This document shows positions 43,013 to 53,846 of a DNA stretch of 64,000 nt, one piece after another. Location of the stretch: the NCBI GenBank assembly GCA_005862225.1, contig SZXV01000010.1, forward strand, positions 1 to 64,000, given 5' to 3'. The stretch is from Chlorobium sp. (GTDB lineage Bacteria; Bacteroidota; Chlorobiia; Chlorobiales; Chlorobiaceae). Under the pieces are notes generated by a model. That model had not been told where the DNA came from. It worked only from the letters and a program-made list of their open reading frames with translations, and did no database searches. A program made the position numbers and the translations under genes. Each line of letters opens with the position of its first letter. The stretch's first letter is position 1.

Positions 43013-44632
43013 TTACAGTTTCACTACCGGAAGATCGGTCACAGGCAACGGGAGTCGCGAGCCGTCGCGTAACAGGATATAGGAACTATTGTTCTCCTCC
43101 GTATCCCGCAGCCAGAGCGTGAGACGGCGGTTGCCGTCGACCCCGAATCCTGCGATAAAGCGCCGCTCTCCCGAACGGCAGGGCGGCACCGCATGGATGA
43201 ACTCGCTGTCTTCGGGATTGAGGGGCTTTTGCCGAGACTCCTGCCGCTCCCCTTCCCGTACCGGACGCAAGCCGTCTGCCCCGTTGACATAGGCAATCAG
43301 TGGGCGACTCATTGAGGAACGCTCATAAATGACCAGTCCGAGCGTCTCCTGGTTGTCCGAAGCGGCCTTGATATATTTGCTGCATACCGGTTTCCCGGTC
43401 GGGTAAGGGGTCCCGCGTGGAACGACGGGAACCAGTTCGAAATCCCGAAGTTCCCGGTTCCAGCTCCGCAGACAGTAATCGTGGGTAAGCGTCTGGTCGA
43501 AAATACCGCCGGAGTATCGGCATGCCCCTCTGGCGATAGCTTCGAAGGGATTACCGGCATGAACGTCGCTGAGGGGAAAGAACTCACGGATTTTCTCCTC
43601 AATGCCCGGCAGCAGGCTGCTTCCCCCGACAAGAAAAATCCCCTTGAGTTCCTCCTTGCGGATGCCCGCCCTGTCGCGTGCCTGATCGAGCGCACGGTCG
43701 AGCGTGCGGATGATGTGCTGATAGAGGTTGTTGCGGCCCGGTTCCCGTTTTTTTTCAAGCGCCTCCTTCAGGGTGGCGGAGGTGAGCGTGACCTGGATGA
43801 GGCGACCGGTAACATCGTTATACCGGGTGAAGGATGCTTTCTCGCTGCCGTTCGAGATGGCAATTTTCGCCCCCTCAATCGCTTCGAGCAGTGATGGGCC
43901 GATCGAGGCAATATCGTCATCTGTGAGCCCCTCCTCTTCCTGAATATGTTCCAGCAGCCAGTTATCAATCATAATCCCGCCGATCTCCTCGCCAGCCCGG
44001 CCCAGTATTCTGCATTTCGCATGTCCGGCACGCAGCAGATCGGTACGAACGACCGAAACATCGAGGGTGCCTCCTCCGAAATCCACGATGCAGTATGCTT
44101 CGCGGTCGAGAACATGATCGATGTAACCGAGCATACAGGCGGTTGCTTCGTCGATGAAGGTGATCCCGCCCGGAAAGCGTTTTATCGCCGCTTCGCGAAG
44201 CCAGTCGATATAGTGATCGAAGGCTTCCACAGGAACAGTCAGCACAATCTCCTCGTCGATGTCGCCAAAATATCCGCGCACAAACATCAGGATGCGATCG
44301 ACGAGTTCGTCTGCTGCATGGCGGGGGTAAATAACCCTGCCATTGACGCGCCGTCCGCGATTGGCCCCGCCATTGCGAAGCATATCCATTTTCAGCCACC
44401 TGAATGTTCCCGGATGATTGACAACTCCTGCTGCGTCAACCTGGCTGCCGACAAGCAGGGCGCTCTCTTCCGCGAAATGAATGACGGACGGAATGACCCG
44501 CGCAGGCTCAGATCCCGGTTGCGGATAGAAGATTCCAAGATTGGGCAGGTCGGGAGTCTCTATGTCGTTCAGGGCTTCGTTCCAGCGTGCGACCACGCTG
44601 TTGCAAGTCCCGAAATCAAAAGCGAGAGCCAT
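43013..44632 (-). CDS. Hsp70-family (DnaK-like) ATPase
   Basis: 539 residues. The actin-like ATPase motifs are visible: phosphate-1 MALAFDFGTCNSVVARW, phosphate-2 YCIVDFGGGTLDVSVV, adenosine motif GIFLVGGSSLLPGIEEKI. The substrate-binding beta-domain is short and unlike DnaK, and there is no C-terminal EEVD lid. It is therefore an Hsp70-like ATPase, possibly acting on a specific client. It is the second gene of the operon, 21 bases after the helical protein. With the AAA protein it may form a two-ATPase system. Confidence 0.88.
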   Translation of the reverse strand: MALAFDFGTCNSVVARWNEALNDIETPDLPNLGIFYPQPGSEPARVIPSVIHFAEESALLVGSQVDAAGVVNHPGTFRWLKMDMLRNGGANRGRRVNGRVIYPRHAADELVDRILMFVRGYFGDIDEEIVLTVPVEAFDHYIDWLREAAIKRFPGGITFIDEATACMLGYIDHVLDREAYCIVDFGGGTLDVSVVRTDLLRAGHAKCRILGRAGEEIGGIMIDNWLLEHIQEEEGLTDDDIASIGPSLLEAIEGAKIAISNGSEKASFTRYNDVTGRLIQVTLTSATLKEALEKKREPGRNNLYQHIIRTLDRALDQARDRAGIRKEELKGIFLVGGSSLLPGIEEKIREFFPLSDVHAGNPFEAIARGACRYSGGIFDQTLTHDYCLRSWNRELRDFELVPVVPRGTPYPTGKPVCSKYIKAASDNQETLGLVIYERSSMSRPLIAYVNGADGLRPVREGERQESRQKPLNPEDSEFIHAVPPCRSGERRFIAGFGVDGNRRLTLWLRDTEENNSSYILLRDGSRLPLPVTDLPVVKL

Positions 44633-44653
44633 TTCTCAAACGGTTATCCTGGT

Positions 44654-46009
44654 TTACCACTCCACACCCATCAGCTCTTCGGTCTCCACGGCATTTTTTT
44701 CTGTTGCGTCGTCATTACTGTCAACGGTGATCAGACCGCGAAGAAAATAGCCCTGCAGGAGTCTGAGCAACTGCAGAAGTTTACGCTGGAGCTCTGCCGA
44801 CTGATCAGCCGCTCCGGCACCAGCATAAACTCTCTCGTCCAACAAACTGCTCTCTTCAAGCGAACCGGGCAGGCGTGTCGTCAGTATGGCGGCCACAATA
44901 TTCTCCTGTGGCTGGAGCCAGCAGACGTGCTCCTGCCGGGAGCTTGCGTCCGGCACGGTAAAGAGGTACTGCAGCGCGAGTTTTTCAGGCCACGTACCGT
45001 TCAGGGAGATCTCCTGCATCCTGTTGCGGGGAACCAGCCCTCGCTGCGCCGCTGAAAAGAGCGCACCAGCCCGCCTGAAAGGGTCCGGGCTTGAGAGATC
45101 CTGCTGCAGCAGTTCGTCAGATCGATGCCGCTGCGTCCAGAAAGAGAAAATATCCCTCGTGCCGGGCGTAGCGGAAGATCGGGACTGCGGAAGAAGTTCG
45201 GCCAGTTCACGATAGAGAGCCACAGACTGCTCGACAACGGCTTTTTTTGAGGGACTTTTTGGCCTTCCGCCGCTCTCTTCCCAGAAGGCGACAACCTCGA
45301 GCGCAGAGGTGAAGGGCAAACCATGCAGCCTGTCGAGCAATGCGTCGTGATCTGCGCAGAGTTTCAACGCCTCGATGACCAGTTGCGGGTCATGCCCCTC
45401 CTTGACGGCATGATCGTAAGCTGCGACAAGCCGGGGATCCTGACTTTTGAGAACTGTTGTGCTGATACGCTGCCTCTGGGCGCCGGAAGCGGCAAGCCAG
45501 GCTTTTTCAAAGATGGAGTAATCAGGATCTTCAAGATCGAGGTAGCGCCCCGGATTGCCTCGCACAAGCCCGAAAAGGGCATCCATTTCAAGAGCGGGGG
45601 CATGGCGACCGCTCGCTTCGATCTTTTCGGCGATGTCGTCCCGGTCAAGGAGAGTCCAGAGCATGAAAAGCAGGCCGTTGCCCCAGTCGTTTTCCGGCAT
45701 GGCCTCAAGCGCCTGGAGCAGATCCGGCTGAAGCGTTGCAGAGGCGTGCATCCTCTTCAGCAGCTCTTCGAAGCGGGATGCTTTCCAGTAGTTCCATACT
45801 GCGCTGTGCATGACAGGCTGGCTGCTGTGCCGCAAAAGCAGAAGACGGTGGAATATTGCATCGGCTTCTGGATGACCCTCTTCTACCGCGCCCGCCAGCT
45901 TAACCGCAGCTTCCCGGCTATTGCTCGAAAAAAGGCGCTCCACCGCCCTCTTCCTGAGGATGCTGCCGAGGAGGGGGGTTGTGGCGAAAAGATGTTTTTC
46001 AGCTTGCAT
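44654..46009 (-). CDS. Helical-repeat hypothetical protein
   Basis: 451 residues with no recognised catalytic motif. It is rich in leucine-containing helices repeated along its length (RKRAVERLFSSNSREAAVKLA, FEELLKRMHASATL, LQLLRLLQGYFLRGLI). This suggests an alpha-solenoid like HEAT or TPR, although no repeat register can be seen clearly. First gene of the four-gene operon that contains Hsp70, AAA and FGE proteins. It probably acts as an adaptor or client for them. A 13-bp inverted repeat lies just upstream of its start. Confidence 0.65.
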   Translation of the reverse strand: MQAEKHLFATTPLLGSILRKRAVERLFSSNSREAAVKLAGAVEEGHPEADAIFHRLLLLRHSSQPVMHSAVWNYWKASRFEELLKRMHASATLQPDLLQALEAMPENDWGNGLLFMLWTLLDRDDIAEKIEASGRHAPALEMDALFGLVRGNPGRYLDLEDPDYSIFEKAWLAASGAQRQRISTTVLKSQDPRLVAAYDHAVKEGHDPQLVIEALKLCADHDALLDRLHGLPFTSALEVVAFWEESGGRPKSPSKKAVVEQSVALYRELAELLPQSRSSATPGTRDIFSFWTQRHRSDELLQQDLSSPDPFRRAGALFSAAQRGLVPRNRMQEISLNGTWPEKLALQYLFTVPDASSRQEHVCWLQPQENIVAAILTTRLPGSLEESSLLDERVYAGAGAADQSAELQRKLLQLLRLLQGYFLRGLITVDSNDDATEKNAVETEELMGVEW

Positions 46010-46050
46010 CAGGATCCGGCATCAATGAATGATCGATTCACAGGAGTATA

Positions 46051-46090
46051 CATATATCACTCTTAATTAAGCAAATCAGAGTGATATATG
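46051..46090. promoter_or_regulatory. 13-bp perfect inverted repeat upstream of the Hsp70/AAA operon
   Basis: CATATATCACTCT (46051-46063) and AGAGTGATATATG (46078-46090) with a 14-base AT-rich spacer. It is 42-81 bases before the first gene's start. It would suit an operator for a dimeric regulator. Confidence 0.55.
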
Positions 46091-46157
46091 TTGACAGGCT
46101 TCCCAACGGAATCTGTTTGCATGAACTTCATTCTATCATCATCTTTACCCTCCTGGC

Positions 46158-46337
46158 TCAGATCGCTCTCAACTCTCCGTTTTTTTCAAGCAGCTTTCCT
46201 TCAACACTCTCAATAACTTCACCAAGAGATTCCTGCCCATTGACAATTTTCATGAGAGCAAAGACCTCACGTGACTCCCATTCACTGTGCGCACTGCGAC
46301 CAATCCCTTTTGCGCTTTTAAATCGTTCACAGAGTGC
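46158..46337 (-). pseudogene. Possible C-terminal gene remnant
   Basis: An open frame of about 59 codons ends with a normal stop and has protein-like composition (SEWESREVFALMKIVNGQES...LLEKNGELRAI) but no start except an internal Met at about codon 29. I cannot name a family; it may be the end of a lost gene. Low confidence. Confidence 0.25.
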
Positions 46338-46791
46338 CTAAAATCTCTTCTACTTTTTTTCTTCTGAACAGAAAAACCTCTTCAAGCCTGCGGCTGACAA
46401 TCAGGAAATCAACAAGGTCGCCGAAAATCGCCATCGGCATGACATAGTCAATCCGGTCGGTCATTTCAACACCCCCCGGAATTTCACAAAACTGATGACG
46501 ATGATGCCAGCTCTCGTAAGGCCCCGATTTCTGGCGATCCTCAAACAAAAATGGTTTGTCAACTTTTGTGATTTCAGTCTCCCAATGCACCGGCAGCATC
46601 ATGAAGGGATAGATCGTATAACTGATCAGCATTCCCTCATAAATCTTCTGCCCGCTGATGCCATTGGTGATCCTGAACATCATTTCAGGAGGAGTTATCC
46701 GTGCCAGGTTCGTCGGAGAAGAAAAAAAATCCCACGCCTCCACGATTGACACTGGAATGTGTTGTTTGTAGGTCAGGGAGTGTGATCCCAT
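46327..46791 (-). CDS. SRPBCC ligand-binding domain protein
   Basis: 154 residues. MGSHSLTYKQHIPVSIVEAWDFFSSPTNLARITPPEM is the opening of the SRPBCC/START-like family that often accompanies cell-division inhibitor or SDR proteins. IYPFMMLPVHWETEITKV and WHHRHQFCEIPGGVEMTDRI are also typical. It probably carries a hydrophobic ligand. It is convergent with the helical-operon upstream region and has no clear partner. Confidence 0.78.
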   Translation of the reverse strand: MGSHSLTYKQHIPVSIVEAWDFFSSPTNLARITPPEMMFRITNGISGQKIYEGMLISYTIYPFMMLPVHWETEITKVDKPFLFEDRQKSGPYESWHHRHQFCEIPGGVEMTDRIDYVMPMAIFGDLVDFLIVSRRLEEVFLFRRKKVEEILGTL

Positions 46792-47277
46792 GATGCCAGG
46801 CGGTTTACATCTTTTTCGGGAATACTTTCAATCTGTAACGATTTTTTTGGTTAAAACGTATCCGCAACCATACCTGTATACCATCTTTTTTTGCCATCTT
46901 CTCCAGACGAATCCGTTTCAACAAACCAAGCAAGGGGACAGCATGACAAAAACTACCGTTGCAGCGATCATCACACCGGATGAAGATAGAGGCGATATCA
47001 TCCGGCTGATGAAGCCAGAGCGTGATCAATGCAATAAATTTTTTTTGGATTTGTATTGGCACGGGCCAGTGAAGCATCGAAAATGCGGACAGTGAAAAAG
47101 AGATAAGCATCCACTATAGTAATCATATTTCAGTTATATTGATGTGGAAGTCTGTTCGATTGAGTGCGGATGGGAATGTGCTGGTTTATGGAAATGCTCC
47201 TGTCCGAAAATGCGTCAATGAAAAATGGTACAACTCATCCACTTATTTTCAGTAAAGATACAGGAGGTCTGGAAAAC
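46792..47277. other. Intergenic with Nudix N-terminal remnant
   Basis: About 490 bases. An ATG at 46943 starts MTKTTVAAIITPDEDR, which looks like the first strand of a Nudix hydrolase, but the remaining 35 codons before the stop (47095) do not match the family. Probably a truncated gene. Confidence 0.35.
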
Positions 47278-47460
47278 ATGGCTCATAAAGAAACAGCAAA
47301 ACAAGTGATTGATTCGTTGCCGAATGATGTTTCAATGGATGAAATTATTCATGCCCTTTATGTGAATATCAAGTTTTCACACGGAGAACAAGAGATTCGG
47401 GAAGGTAAGGGAATATCCCAGGTCGAAGCGAAGAAGAAATTGGAAAAATGGCTGAAATGA
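47278..47460 (+). CDS. Small antitoxin of the ParE-type pair
   Basis: 60 residues from ATG 47278, with AGGAGG 8 bases upstream; the ORF is open 38 codons further but without a site. It starts MAHKETAKQVIDSLPNDVSM and has DEIIHALYVNIKFSHGEQEI, ending EAKKKLEKWLK. This sequence type is common as the antitoxin preceding RelE/ParE-family toxins. It overlaps the toxin gene by 13 bases. Confidence 0.8.
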   Translation: MAHKETAKQVIDSLPNDVSMDEIIHALYVNIKFSHGEQEIREGKGISQVEAKKKLEKWLK

Positions 47461-47741
47461 CTGTGATGTGGGCTCCATCTGCTTTGGATGATGTTGAGTC
47501 GATAGCGGAGTATATTGCCAAAGATTCCGTTGAGATTGCCTCTGTGTTTGTTGGCAAAATATTTGATGCAACAGATCGTTTACAGAAATTCCCTTTTTCT
47601 GGCAGGGTAATTCCCGAAATAATGGATTCTGATCGTCGTGAAGTCATATATGGCGCTTATCGCATTATGTATCGTATCGAACATGAGGAGGTGTGGATCA
47701 CAGGGATTATGCATGGTGCTCGTGATTGGAATACAAAGTAG
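47448..47741 (+). CDS. ParE/RelE-superfamily toxin
   Basis: 97 residues of the RelE/ParE fold: VMWAPSALDDVESIAEYIAKD, DATDRLQKFPFSGRVIPE, REVIYGAYRIMYRIEHEEVWITGIMHGARDW. The strand order and the terminal RxxYR-like element (GAYRIMYRI) match ParE toxins. ParE members inhibit gyrase, RelE members cleave mRNA; the family alone does not settle which. Confidence 0.88.
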   Translation: MAEMTVMWAPSALDDVESIAEYIAKDSVEIASVFVGKIFDATDRLQKFPFSGRVIPEIMDSDRREVIYGAYRIMYRIEHEEVWITGIMHGARDWNTK

Positions 47742-47979
47742 CTCACAAGGCCCCCCATTTCTCGAATCAAAATATTAGTGGCATTCTCATTCACAAAAGG
47801 CATAGGTTTAATTTCGACCTTCATAAGACAACCTCCATTATTCGCTCAAGCGGGGTGTTTCTCTGCTTGCCTGATAAAAAAACTTCTTGATGGAGCATAC
47901 CCGTTGCGGCATGCAAGAATACCGGAACGCACTCCATGAGCTTGCCAAATGAGTTGGCGCTGGCTTCTTGATGAGGTAG
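47742..47979 (-). pseudogene. Remnants of two short linked genes
   Basis: A start at 47824, with AGGTTG-type upstream sequence (GGAGGTTGTCTT), encodes MKVEIKPMPFVNENATNILI REMGG before the frame loses likeness. Immediately upstream another short frame ends LERIMEVVL with its TGA overlapping the ATG. The layout is that of a two-gene cassette eroded by the ParE pair next door. Families uncertain. Confidence 0.4.
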
Positions 47980-49386
47980 TCATTGCCACCCGCCTCCGAG
48001 GGCTTTGTACAGATCAATCAGGTTGGCAAGAGTCTGTTGATGGATAAGAATTTCGTTCTGCTGAGCCTCGAAGAGGGAGCGTTGGGCATCCAGCAGGGCG
48101 AAATGGCTGTCGATGCCATAGTCGTAACGCGCTTTTGTGATGGTGAAGGCTTGATCGCTCTCTTTGACCAGAGCACGCTGGGCATGCAATTGTTCGGTGT
48201 ACGTTGCACGGGCGACCAGTGCATCGGCGACCTCCCGGAACGCAGTCTGGACAGCTTTTTCGTATCGGGTAACGGCAATATCCCGGTTGGTTTCAGCCAG
48301 TTTGAGGTTGGAGCGCAACCGGCCTCCCTGGAAGATCGGGAGCGTTACCTGTGGGGCGAAGCTCCAGACACCGCTCGACCCGGTCACGAAGAGATCCGAC
48401 AAGCTGGCGCTGGCAAACCCGGCAGAACCGGTAAGGCTTATGCTGGGGAAAAATGAAGCCCGTGCTGCTCCGATGTTGGCGTTTTCTGCCTTCAGTGCGT
48501 ATTCCGCCTGCCGTATGTCGGGACGATCGAGCAGAACGACGGAGGGAATGCCCACGGGGAGCGTGTCGAGCATCTCAACATTGGCCAGAGGTTGGGGTTC
48601 GAGGAGCTTCGGATCGATCTCTTTTCCGACCAGCAAGGTCAGGGAGTTCTTGTTCTGTTCCACCCGACGTTGATATTGCGCCCGGTTGGCCCGGGCCGAT
48701 TCGACCAGCATTGCGGACTGAGCAACATCAAGTCGGGACTTTGCCCCGAGATCGAAGCTGCGTTTGATAAGATCATACGACTCCTGCCTCGTTTTGAGCG
48801 TGCTTTCGGTCAGTCGCAGGAGCTCGATATCGGCAAGGCAGGTGAGATAGGCGTTGGCAACTGCAGCGACAAGGCTTGTCTGGGCGGCTTTGCGTCCCTC
48901 TTCGGTAGCGAGATACTTGTTTATGGCGCTATTGTTGAGACTGCGTACTCTACCGAAAAGATCCAGTTCATAAGCCGTCGTGCCGATCCCTGCGGTATAG
49001 GTCGAGGTGATTTCCGCTTGTCCGGTGCCGCTCCTGCTTTTTGACACCTCCTGGCGAGTGAAGCTTCCCGAGGCGTTTATCGATGGAAGAAGAGCCGAAC
49101 GCTGGATGCGCCAGGTGTTGCGGGCCGCCTCGATGTTGAGGGTGGCAATCCTCAGGTCGCGGTTGTTGGCAAGGGATGCTTCGATAAGGCTTTGCAATTT
49201 TGGCGACCTGAACATGCTCCGCCATCCGATATCGGTAGTACGAGGCTGTTCCCCCTCCTTTGCAGTGGAAGCGACCGGCCATTGCGAGGAGACGGGTGCG
49301 GTCGGGCGTACATAAGCTGGCGCAAGCGAACAGGCCGTCAGGGTGGTTGCCGCCAGGCATAAAGGAAGCAGAAGCTTAGTGTTCAT
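47980..49386 (-). CDS. RND efflux outer-membrane lipoprotein (OprM/NodT family)
   Basis: 468 residues. The signal peptide ends in a lipobox (ATTLTAC), so the mature protein is lipid-anchored at Cys19. The repeated helical hairpins of TolC-type channels are seen: [20 protein letters not shown] and [20 protein letters not shown], and again near the C-terminus. The fold is a trimeric outer-membrane tunnel for the MexA/MexB-type pump. It overlaps the permease by 11 bases, so it is the last gene of the operon. Confidence 0.92.
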   Translation of the reverse strand: MNTKLLLPLCLAATTLTACSLAPAYVRPTAPVSSQWPVASTAKEGEQPRTTDIGWRSMFRSPKLQSLIEASLANNRDLRIATLNIEAARNTWRIQRSALLPSINASGSFTRQEVSKSRSGTGQAEITSTYTAGIGTTAYELDLFGRVRSLNNSAINKYLATEEGRKAAQTSLVAAVANAYLTCLADIELLRLTESTLKTRQESYDLIKRSFDLGAKSRLDVAQSAMLVESARANRAQYQRRVEQNKNSLTLLVGKEIDPKLLEPQPLANVEMLDTLPVGIPSVVLLDRPDIRQAEYALKAENANIGAARASFFPSISLTGSAGFASASLSDLFVTGSSGVWSFAPQVTLPIFQGGRLRSNLKLAETNRDIAVTRYEKAVQTAFREVADALVARATYTEQLHAQRALVKESDQAFTITKARYDYGIDSHFALLDAQRSLFEAQQNEILIHQQTLANLIDLYKALGGGWQ

Positions 49387-52300
49387 GGTTCAATCCCTTA
49401 TCATTTTGGTTTATTGCGGTGTCGGTTACCGTTTTTCGGGCAAACCGGGATTGCACGAGGATGAAGAAGAGCGGCACAAAGAAGATCGTCAGCACCGTAC
49501 CGGACAACATTCCTCCAATCACGCCGATGCCGATGGCGTGCTGGCTTGCCGATCCTGCTCCTGATGAGAACGCGAGCGGCGTGACGCCGAGGATGAATGC
49601 CATGGAGGTCATGATAATCGGTCGAAGTCGCTGACTTGCGGCAGAGAGGACTGCCTCCTTCAGGGTCATACCGTTTTCGTAGAGGGTTTTGGCGAACTCC
49701 ACAATAAGGATGGCGTTTTTCGCCGTCAGGCCAACGGTTGTCAACAGGCCAACCTTGAAATAGACGTCGTTTGAAAGACCAGAGAAGAATGTCGCCAGAA
49801 CTGTGCCCAAGACACCAAGCGGAACAACCAGAATGACAGCCATCGGCACGCTCCAGCTTTCGTAAAGGGCGGCCAGGCAAAGAAAAACGAAAAGCAGGGA
49901 GAGCGTGTAGAGCAGCAACGTTTGCTGGCCTGCGGCACGCTCTTCATAGGAGAGGCCAGTCCATTCGACACCAAAACCTTCAGGGAGTTTTCCTGCCAGT
50001 TTCGCCATGATGGCCATGGCATCGCCCGAGCTTACGCCAGGCGCCGGGGCTCCCTGGATATTGACCGAGGATATGCCGTTGAACCGTTCGAGTTTGGGCG
50101 AACCGAAGCTCCACCGCCCAGAGGAAAACGATGAGAAGGGAACCATGTCGCCATTCGAGTTTCGGACGTGCCAGATATCTATGTCCGCCGGGTTCATGCG
50201 GTACGGTGCGTCTCCCTGCATGAACACTTTCTTGATGCGGCCCTCATGCACGAAGTCGTTCACATAGCTCGAACCCCAGGCGGTCTGCAGCGTTGCGTTG
50301 ATATCAGCAATCGATACCCCAAAGGCGCTTGCCTTTTCGTGGTCGATATCGATTTTGAATTGTGGCACATCTTCAAGACCATTGGGACGCACGCCGATCA
50401 GGGAGGGATTTTGCGCAGCCATTCCCAGCAGTTGGTTTCGAGCGGCCATGAGCGCTTCATGACCTTTGCCGGTCCGGTCTAAAAGCTGAAGGTCAAAACC
50501 GGAGGCGTTGCCGAGTTCCATGACGGCCGGCGGGTAAAACGCAAAGATCATGGCGTCCTTCACGCTCGACAGGGCGCCCATGGTTCTTCCGGCGATTGAG
50601 GCAACATCCTGACCCTTTTTCGTGCGTTTTGACCAGTCCTTGAGCTGGACGAACCCCATGGCCGAGTTCTGCCCCTGCCCCGCAAAGCTGAAACCGGTCA
50701 CGCTGAAGATGCTTTCGATGTTCTCTTTTTCCTGAGTGAGGAAATAACGTTCCATCCTCTTCACGCTTTCGAGCGTCCGCTCCTTGGTTGCTCCGGATGG
50801 GGTGGAAAGCTGAACAAAGAGGAACCCCTGATCTTCGTCCGGCAGGAACGAAGTAGGAATGCGCGTCAGGACGATGCCAAGCAGCACCACGACCAGCATG
50901 AAGCCCAGCAGCGATCGCCTGACATTACCCGTCATGAAACGGGCTCCGCCGACATAGCGTTCCCGGTTGCTGTTGAACATGCCGTTGAACCAGGCGAAAA
51001 AGCGCCCGAGGGGACCGGAGCCATACAAATGTCCATCCGCTCTGACCGGCCTGAGGAGGCTGGCGCAGAGAGCCGGGGTCAGGATCAGCGCAACCAGAAC
51101 CGAGAGCAGCATCGCTGAGACAATGGTGATCGAGAACTGACGGTAGATCGTCCCCGTGGAGCCTTTGAAAAAAGCCATCGGCACGAAGACGGCCGAGAGC
51201 ACAAGGGCGATGCCGATCAGCGCGCTGGAGATTTGCTTCATTGATTTCCTGGTCGCCTCCAGCGGAGAGAGTCGCTCCTCTTCCATGATGCGTTCGACGT
51301 TCTCGACCACGACAATGGCATCATCAACAAGCAAACCGATGGCGAGCACCATGGCGAACATGCTGAGAGTGTTGATGGAAAAGCCGAAGACCGACATTAC
51401 CCCAAAAGTACCGAGAAGCACGACAGGAACCGCGATGGTGGGAATCAGTGTGGCCCGGAAGTTCTGGAGAAACAGAAACATGACAAAGAAGACAAGAATG
51501 ACCGCCTCAATCAGGGTATGGACAACCCCCTCGATTGAGGTCTTGACAAATGGTGTCGTGTCGAATGGGTAAACGACCTGCACTCCCGGTGGGAGCAGCG
51601 GCTTAAGGGCACTCATTTTCGCTTTGACCAGATTGGCGGTGTTCAGGGCGTTTGCCCCGGTGGCCAGGGTGATGGCCATGCCGGCAGCCGGTTTGCCTTT
51701 GAAGCGCGTGGTCATGTCGTAATTCTGCACGCCAAGTTCAATGCGGGCGACATCCCTGAGGCGAACCTGCGAGCCGTCGGTATTGACCTTCAGCATGATC
51801 TTTTCGAAATCCCCAATGCTTTTCAGGCGTGACTGTGCTGTAATGGTGGCGTTCAGTTGCTGGCCCGGAACCGACGGCGTTCCTCCCAACTGGCCGGCAG
51901 AGATGTCGGCATTCTGTGCCATGATAGCGGCCTGCACCTCGGTGGTGGTGAGGTTGAAGCTCGCCATGCGGTGGGGATCAAGCCAGATACGCATCGAATA
52001 GGGCTGCCCGAACACCTGGATGTTCCCGACACCGGGTACACGGCTCAGTGGATCGAGGAGCTTCGAGTTGATGAAATCGTTCATTGCATAGTCATCGACC
52101 CGGGCATCATCCGAATAGACGCCCACGACCATCAGAAACCCGGTATCTCCCTTGGTGACCTTTATGCCCTGCTGCTGAACCTGTTGGGGCAGGTTCGACA
52201 TGATTGACTGCAACTTGTTCTGCACCTGCACCTGGGCAATATCGGGGTTGGCTTCGGGTTCGAAGGTCACCGTGATGGTGACGTTGCCGTTCGAATCGCT

Positions 52301-52543
52301 CCCGGCGCTGAAGTAGCGGAGATGGTCGATACCGGTGAGAGCCTGTTCGATGACCTGCGTCACGCTGTTTTCAACCGCTTCAGCAGATGCGCCGGGATAA
52401 GTGGCGCTGATGTTGATGGTCGGCGCCGCTATGCGCGGATATTGCTCGACCGGCAGGGTATTGATGGCGATGATTCCGCCGAGCATGATGCAGATGGAGA
52501 TCACCCATGCAAAAACTGGTCGCTCAATAAAAAATCCGGACAT
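49376..52543 (-). CDS. RND multidrug efflux permease (AcrB/MexB, HAE1)
   Basis: 1055 residues, the normal size for HAE1 pumps. The start [20 protein letters not shown] is the first of 12 TM helices. The proton-relay acids lie in [16 protein letters not shown] (TM4), and [15 protein letters not shown] precedes them. Periplasmic porter segments include the [18 protein letters not shown] docking region. It exports drugs, detergents or bile-like compounds with proton influx. Upstream is the adaptor (27 bases), downstream the outer-membrane channel. Confidence 0.95.
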   Translation of the reverse strand: MSGFFIERPVFAWVISICIMLGGIIAINTLPVEQYPRIAAPTINISATYPGASAEAVENSVTQVIEQALTGIDHLRYFSAGSDSNGNVTITVTFEPEANPDIAQVQVQNKLQSIMSNLPQQVQQQGIKVTKGDTGFLMVVGVYSDDARVDDYAMNDFINSKLLDPLSRVPGVGNIQVFGQPYSMRIWLDPHRMASFNLTTTEVQAAIMAQNADISAGQLGGTPSVPGQQLNATITAQSRLKSIGDFEKIMLKVNTDGSQVRLRDVARIELGVQNYDMTTRFKGKPAAGMAITLATGANALNTANLVKAKMSALKPLLPPGVQVVYPFDTTPFVKTSIEGVVHTLIEAVILVFFVMFLFLQNFRATLIPTIAVPVVLLGTFGVMSVFGFSINTLSMFAMVLAIGLLVDDAIVVVENVERIMEEERLSPLEATRKSMKQISSALIGIALVLSAVFVPMAFFKGSTGTIYRQFSITIVSAMLLSVLVALILTPALCASLLRPVRADGHLYGSGPLGRFFAWFNGMFNSNRERYVGGARFMTGNVRRSLLGFMLVVVLLGIVLTRIPTSFLPDEDQGFLFVQLSTPSGATKERTLESVKRMERYFLTQEKENIESIFSVTGFSFAGQGQNSAMGFVQLKDWSKRTKKGQDVASIAGRTMGALSSVKDAMIFAFYPPAVMELGNASGFDLQLLDRTGKGHEALMAARNQLLGMAAQNPSLIGVRPNGLEDVPQFKIDIDHEKASAFGVSIADINATLQTAWGSSYVNDFVHEGRIKKVFMQGDAPYRMNPADIDIWHVRNSNGDMVPFSSFSSGRWSFGSPKLERFNGISSVNIQGAPAPGVSSGDAMAIMAKLAGKLPEGFGVEWTGLSYEERAAGQQTLLLYTLSLLFVFLCLAALYESWSVPMAVILVVPLGVLGTVLATFFSGLSNDVYFKVGLLTTVGLTAKNAILIVEFAKTLYENGMTLKEAVLSAASQRLRPIIMTSMAFILGVTPLAFSSGAGSASQHAIGIGVIGGMLSGTVLTIFFVPLFFILVQSRFARKTVTDTAINQNDKGLNHEH

Positions 52544-52570
52544 GGTAGTGGTGCGTTGAAATGTAATGGA

Positions 52571-53722
52571 TTATTTTGCCGGAACGGGTGACAGTGCAGC
52601 CTCGACGGTTTTGACCGCCATCCCGGGCTGGATTTTCATGATGCCTTCGTACACGACCTTCTCGCCTGCTTTAAGTCCGCTGCTGACGAGCCACTTGTCT
52701 CCGACTACCTCCGTAACAATGATCGGTCGAGGGTTTACTTTGCCGTCCTGTCCGACAACCCAGACAGAAACCGACCCGTCCGCATTCCTGCTGACCGATT
52801 TTTGCGGCACGAGGATGGCATGGTCGTCTCTCCACTGTTCAAGACGTGCATGGACGAACATGCCGGGGAGGATCTCATTGCCGGGGTTGGCGAACAATAT
52901 TCGCAACAGGACCGTCCCGGTGCTCGGATTGACCGTTACATCGGAGAACTTCAAGGTACCAGGCTGTCCTTTGGGTTTTCCATCCAGCAGAAGCTGGACA
53001 GGAGTGCTCCGGGCACCGGAATCGCCCACCTGACCTTGATGGCGCTGCCGCAGTTGTATCAACTCCTCGCTCGACTGGGAAACATCCACATAGATATGGT
53101 CGAGCTGTTGTACCACAGCAAGGGGTGTAGCCTGATTGGCATTGACCAGAGCCCCCTCAGTCACCTTCGATTGGCCGATTCGCCCGGAAATCGGAGACAT
53201 CACCCTGGTGTAGTCGAGGTTGATACCAGCCGTGGAAACTTCGGATCTGGCGATGGCAACATCTGCCGCAGCCTGGGCAAGGCTCGCTTTCGCATCGTCA
53301 TACTCCTGCTGGCTGACGCCACCGATTTTGACCAGCTCTTCGTAGCGGCCTGCTTTGGCCTGGAGCGATTTCAGGTTGGCCTCGGCTTTGCTGAGGTTGG
53401 CTTTTGCGCTGTTACAGGCGGCTTGATAGGTCGCGGGATCAATCTGGTAGAGTTGCTGACCCTGTTGAACAAGGCTTCCTTCCACGAAAAAGCGCTTCGT
53501 CACAATGCCGCTGACCTGCGGACGGATCTCGGCCATACGTAGTGCCGAAGTCCGGCCCGGCAGATCTTTCGTCAATATAAGGGGTTCCGGTTGCATGGTC
53601 ACGACACTGACCTCCGGTTTCAAGTTCGAACCCTGAAGGTGGTCTGACGATCCCTTCTGCCACAGGTACCAGCCGGCAATCAGGGTGACAAGCAAACCGG
53701 CGATGATATAAGACCTTTTCAT
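52571..53722 (-). CDS. RND efflux periplasmic adaptor (MexA/AcrA)
   Basis: 383 residues from ATG 53722 (MKRSYIIAGLLVTLIAGWYL, one TM/signal anchor; the ORF continues 22 codons upstream without a site). The adaptor layout is present: beta barrel EVSVVTMQPEPLILTKDLPG, lipoyl domain, long coiled-coil SAKANLSKAEANLKSLQAKAG, then the VGDSG and LRILFANPGNEILPGMFV regions and a C-terminal membrane-proximal domain. It bridges the permease and outer-membrane channel. First gene of the operon. Confidence 0.94.
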   Translation of the reverse strand: MKRSYIIAGLLVTLIAGWYLWQKGSSDHLQGSNLKPEVSVVTMQPEPLILTKDLPGRTSALRMAEIRPQVSGIVTKRFFVEGSLVQQGQQLYQIDPATYQAACNSAKANLSKAEANLKSLQAKAGRYEELVKIGGVSQQEYDDAKASLAQAAADVAIARSEVSTAGINLDYTRVMSPISGRIGQSKVTEGALVNANQATPLAVVQQLDHIYVDVSQSSEELIQLRQRHQGQVGDSGARSTPVQLLLDGKPKGQPGTLKFSDVTVNPSTGTVLLRILFANPGNEILPGMFVHARLEQWRDDHAILVPQKSVSRNADGSVSVWVVGQDGKVNPRPIIVTEVVGDKWLVSSGLKAGEKVVYEGIMKIQPGMAVKTVEAALSPVPAK

Positions 53723-53846
53723 GATTGATAATTTATCCTTTTTGTGGGTTTGGTCTGGTTGTCGGAACGCTTTCAGGATAACCGACATACATTTTCCGGA
53801 TCTGTTCCAGGAATACCACGGCCCATGCCAACATTTGAGTGAGATA

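Noticed and set aside
46081-46341. 86-codon plus-strand ORF
   Set aside because: Starts inside the inverted repeat and has low-complexity Ser/Leu composition; the opposite strand looks more protein-like.
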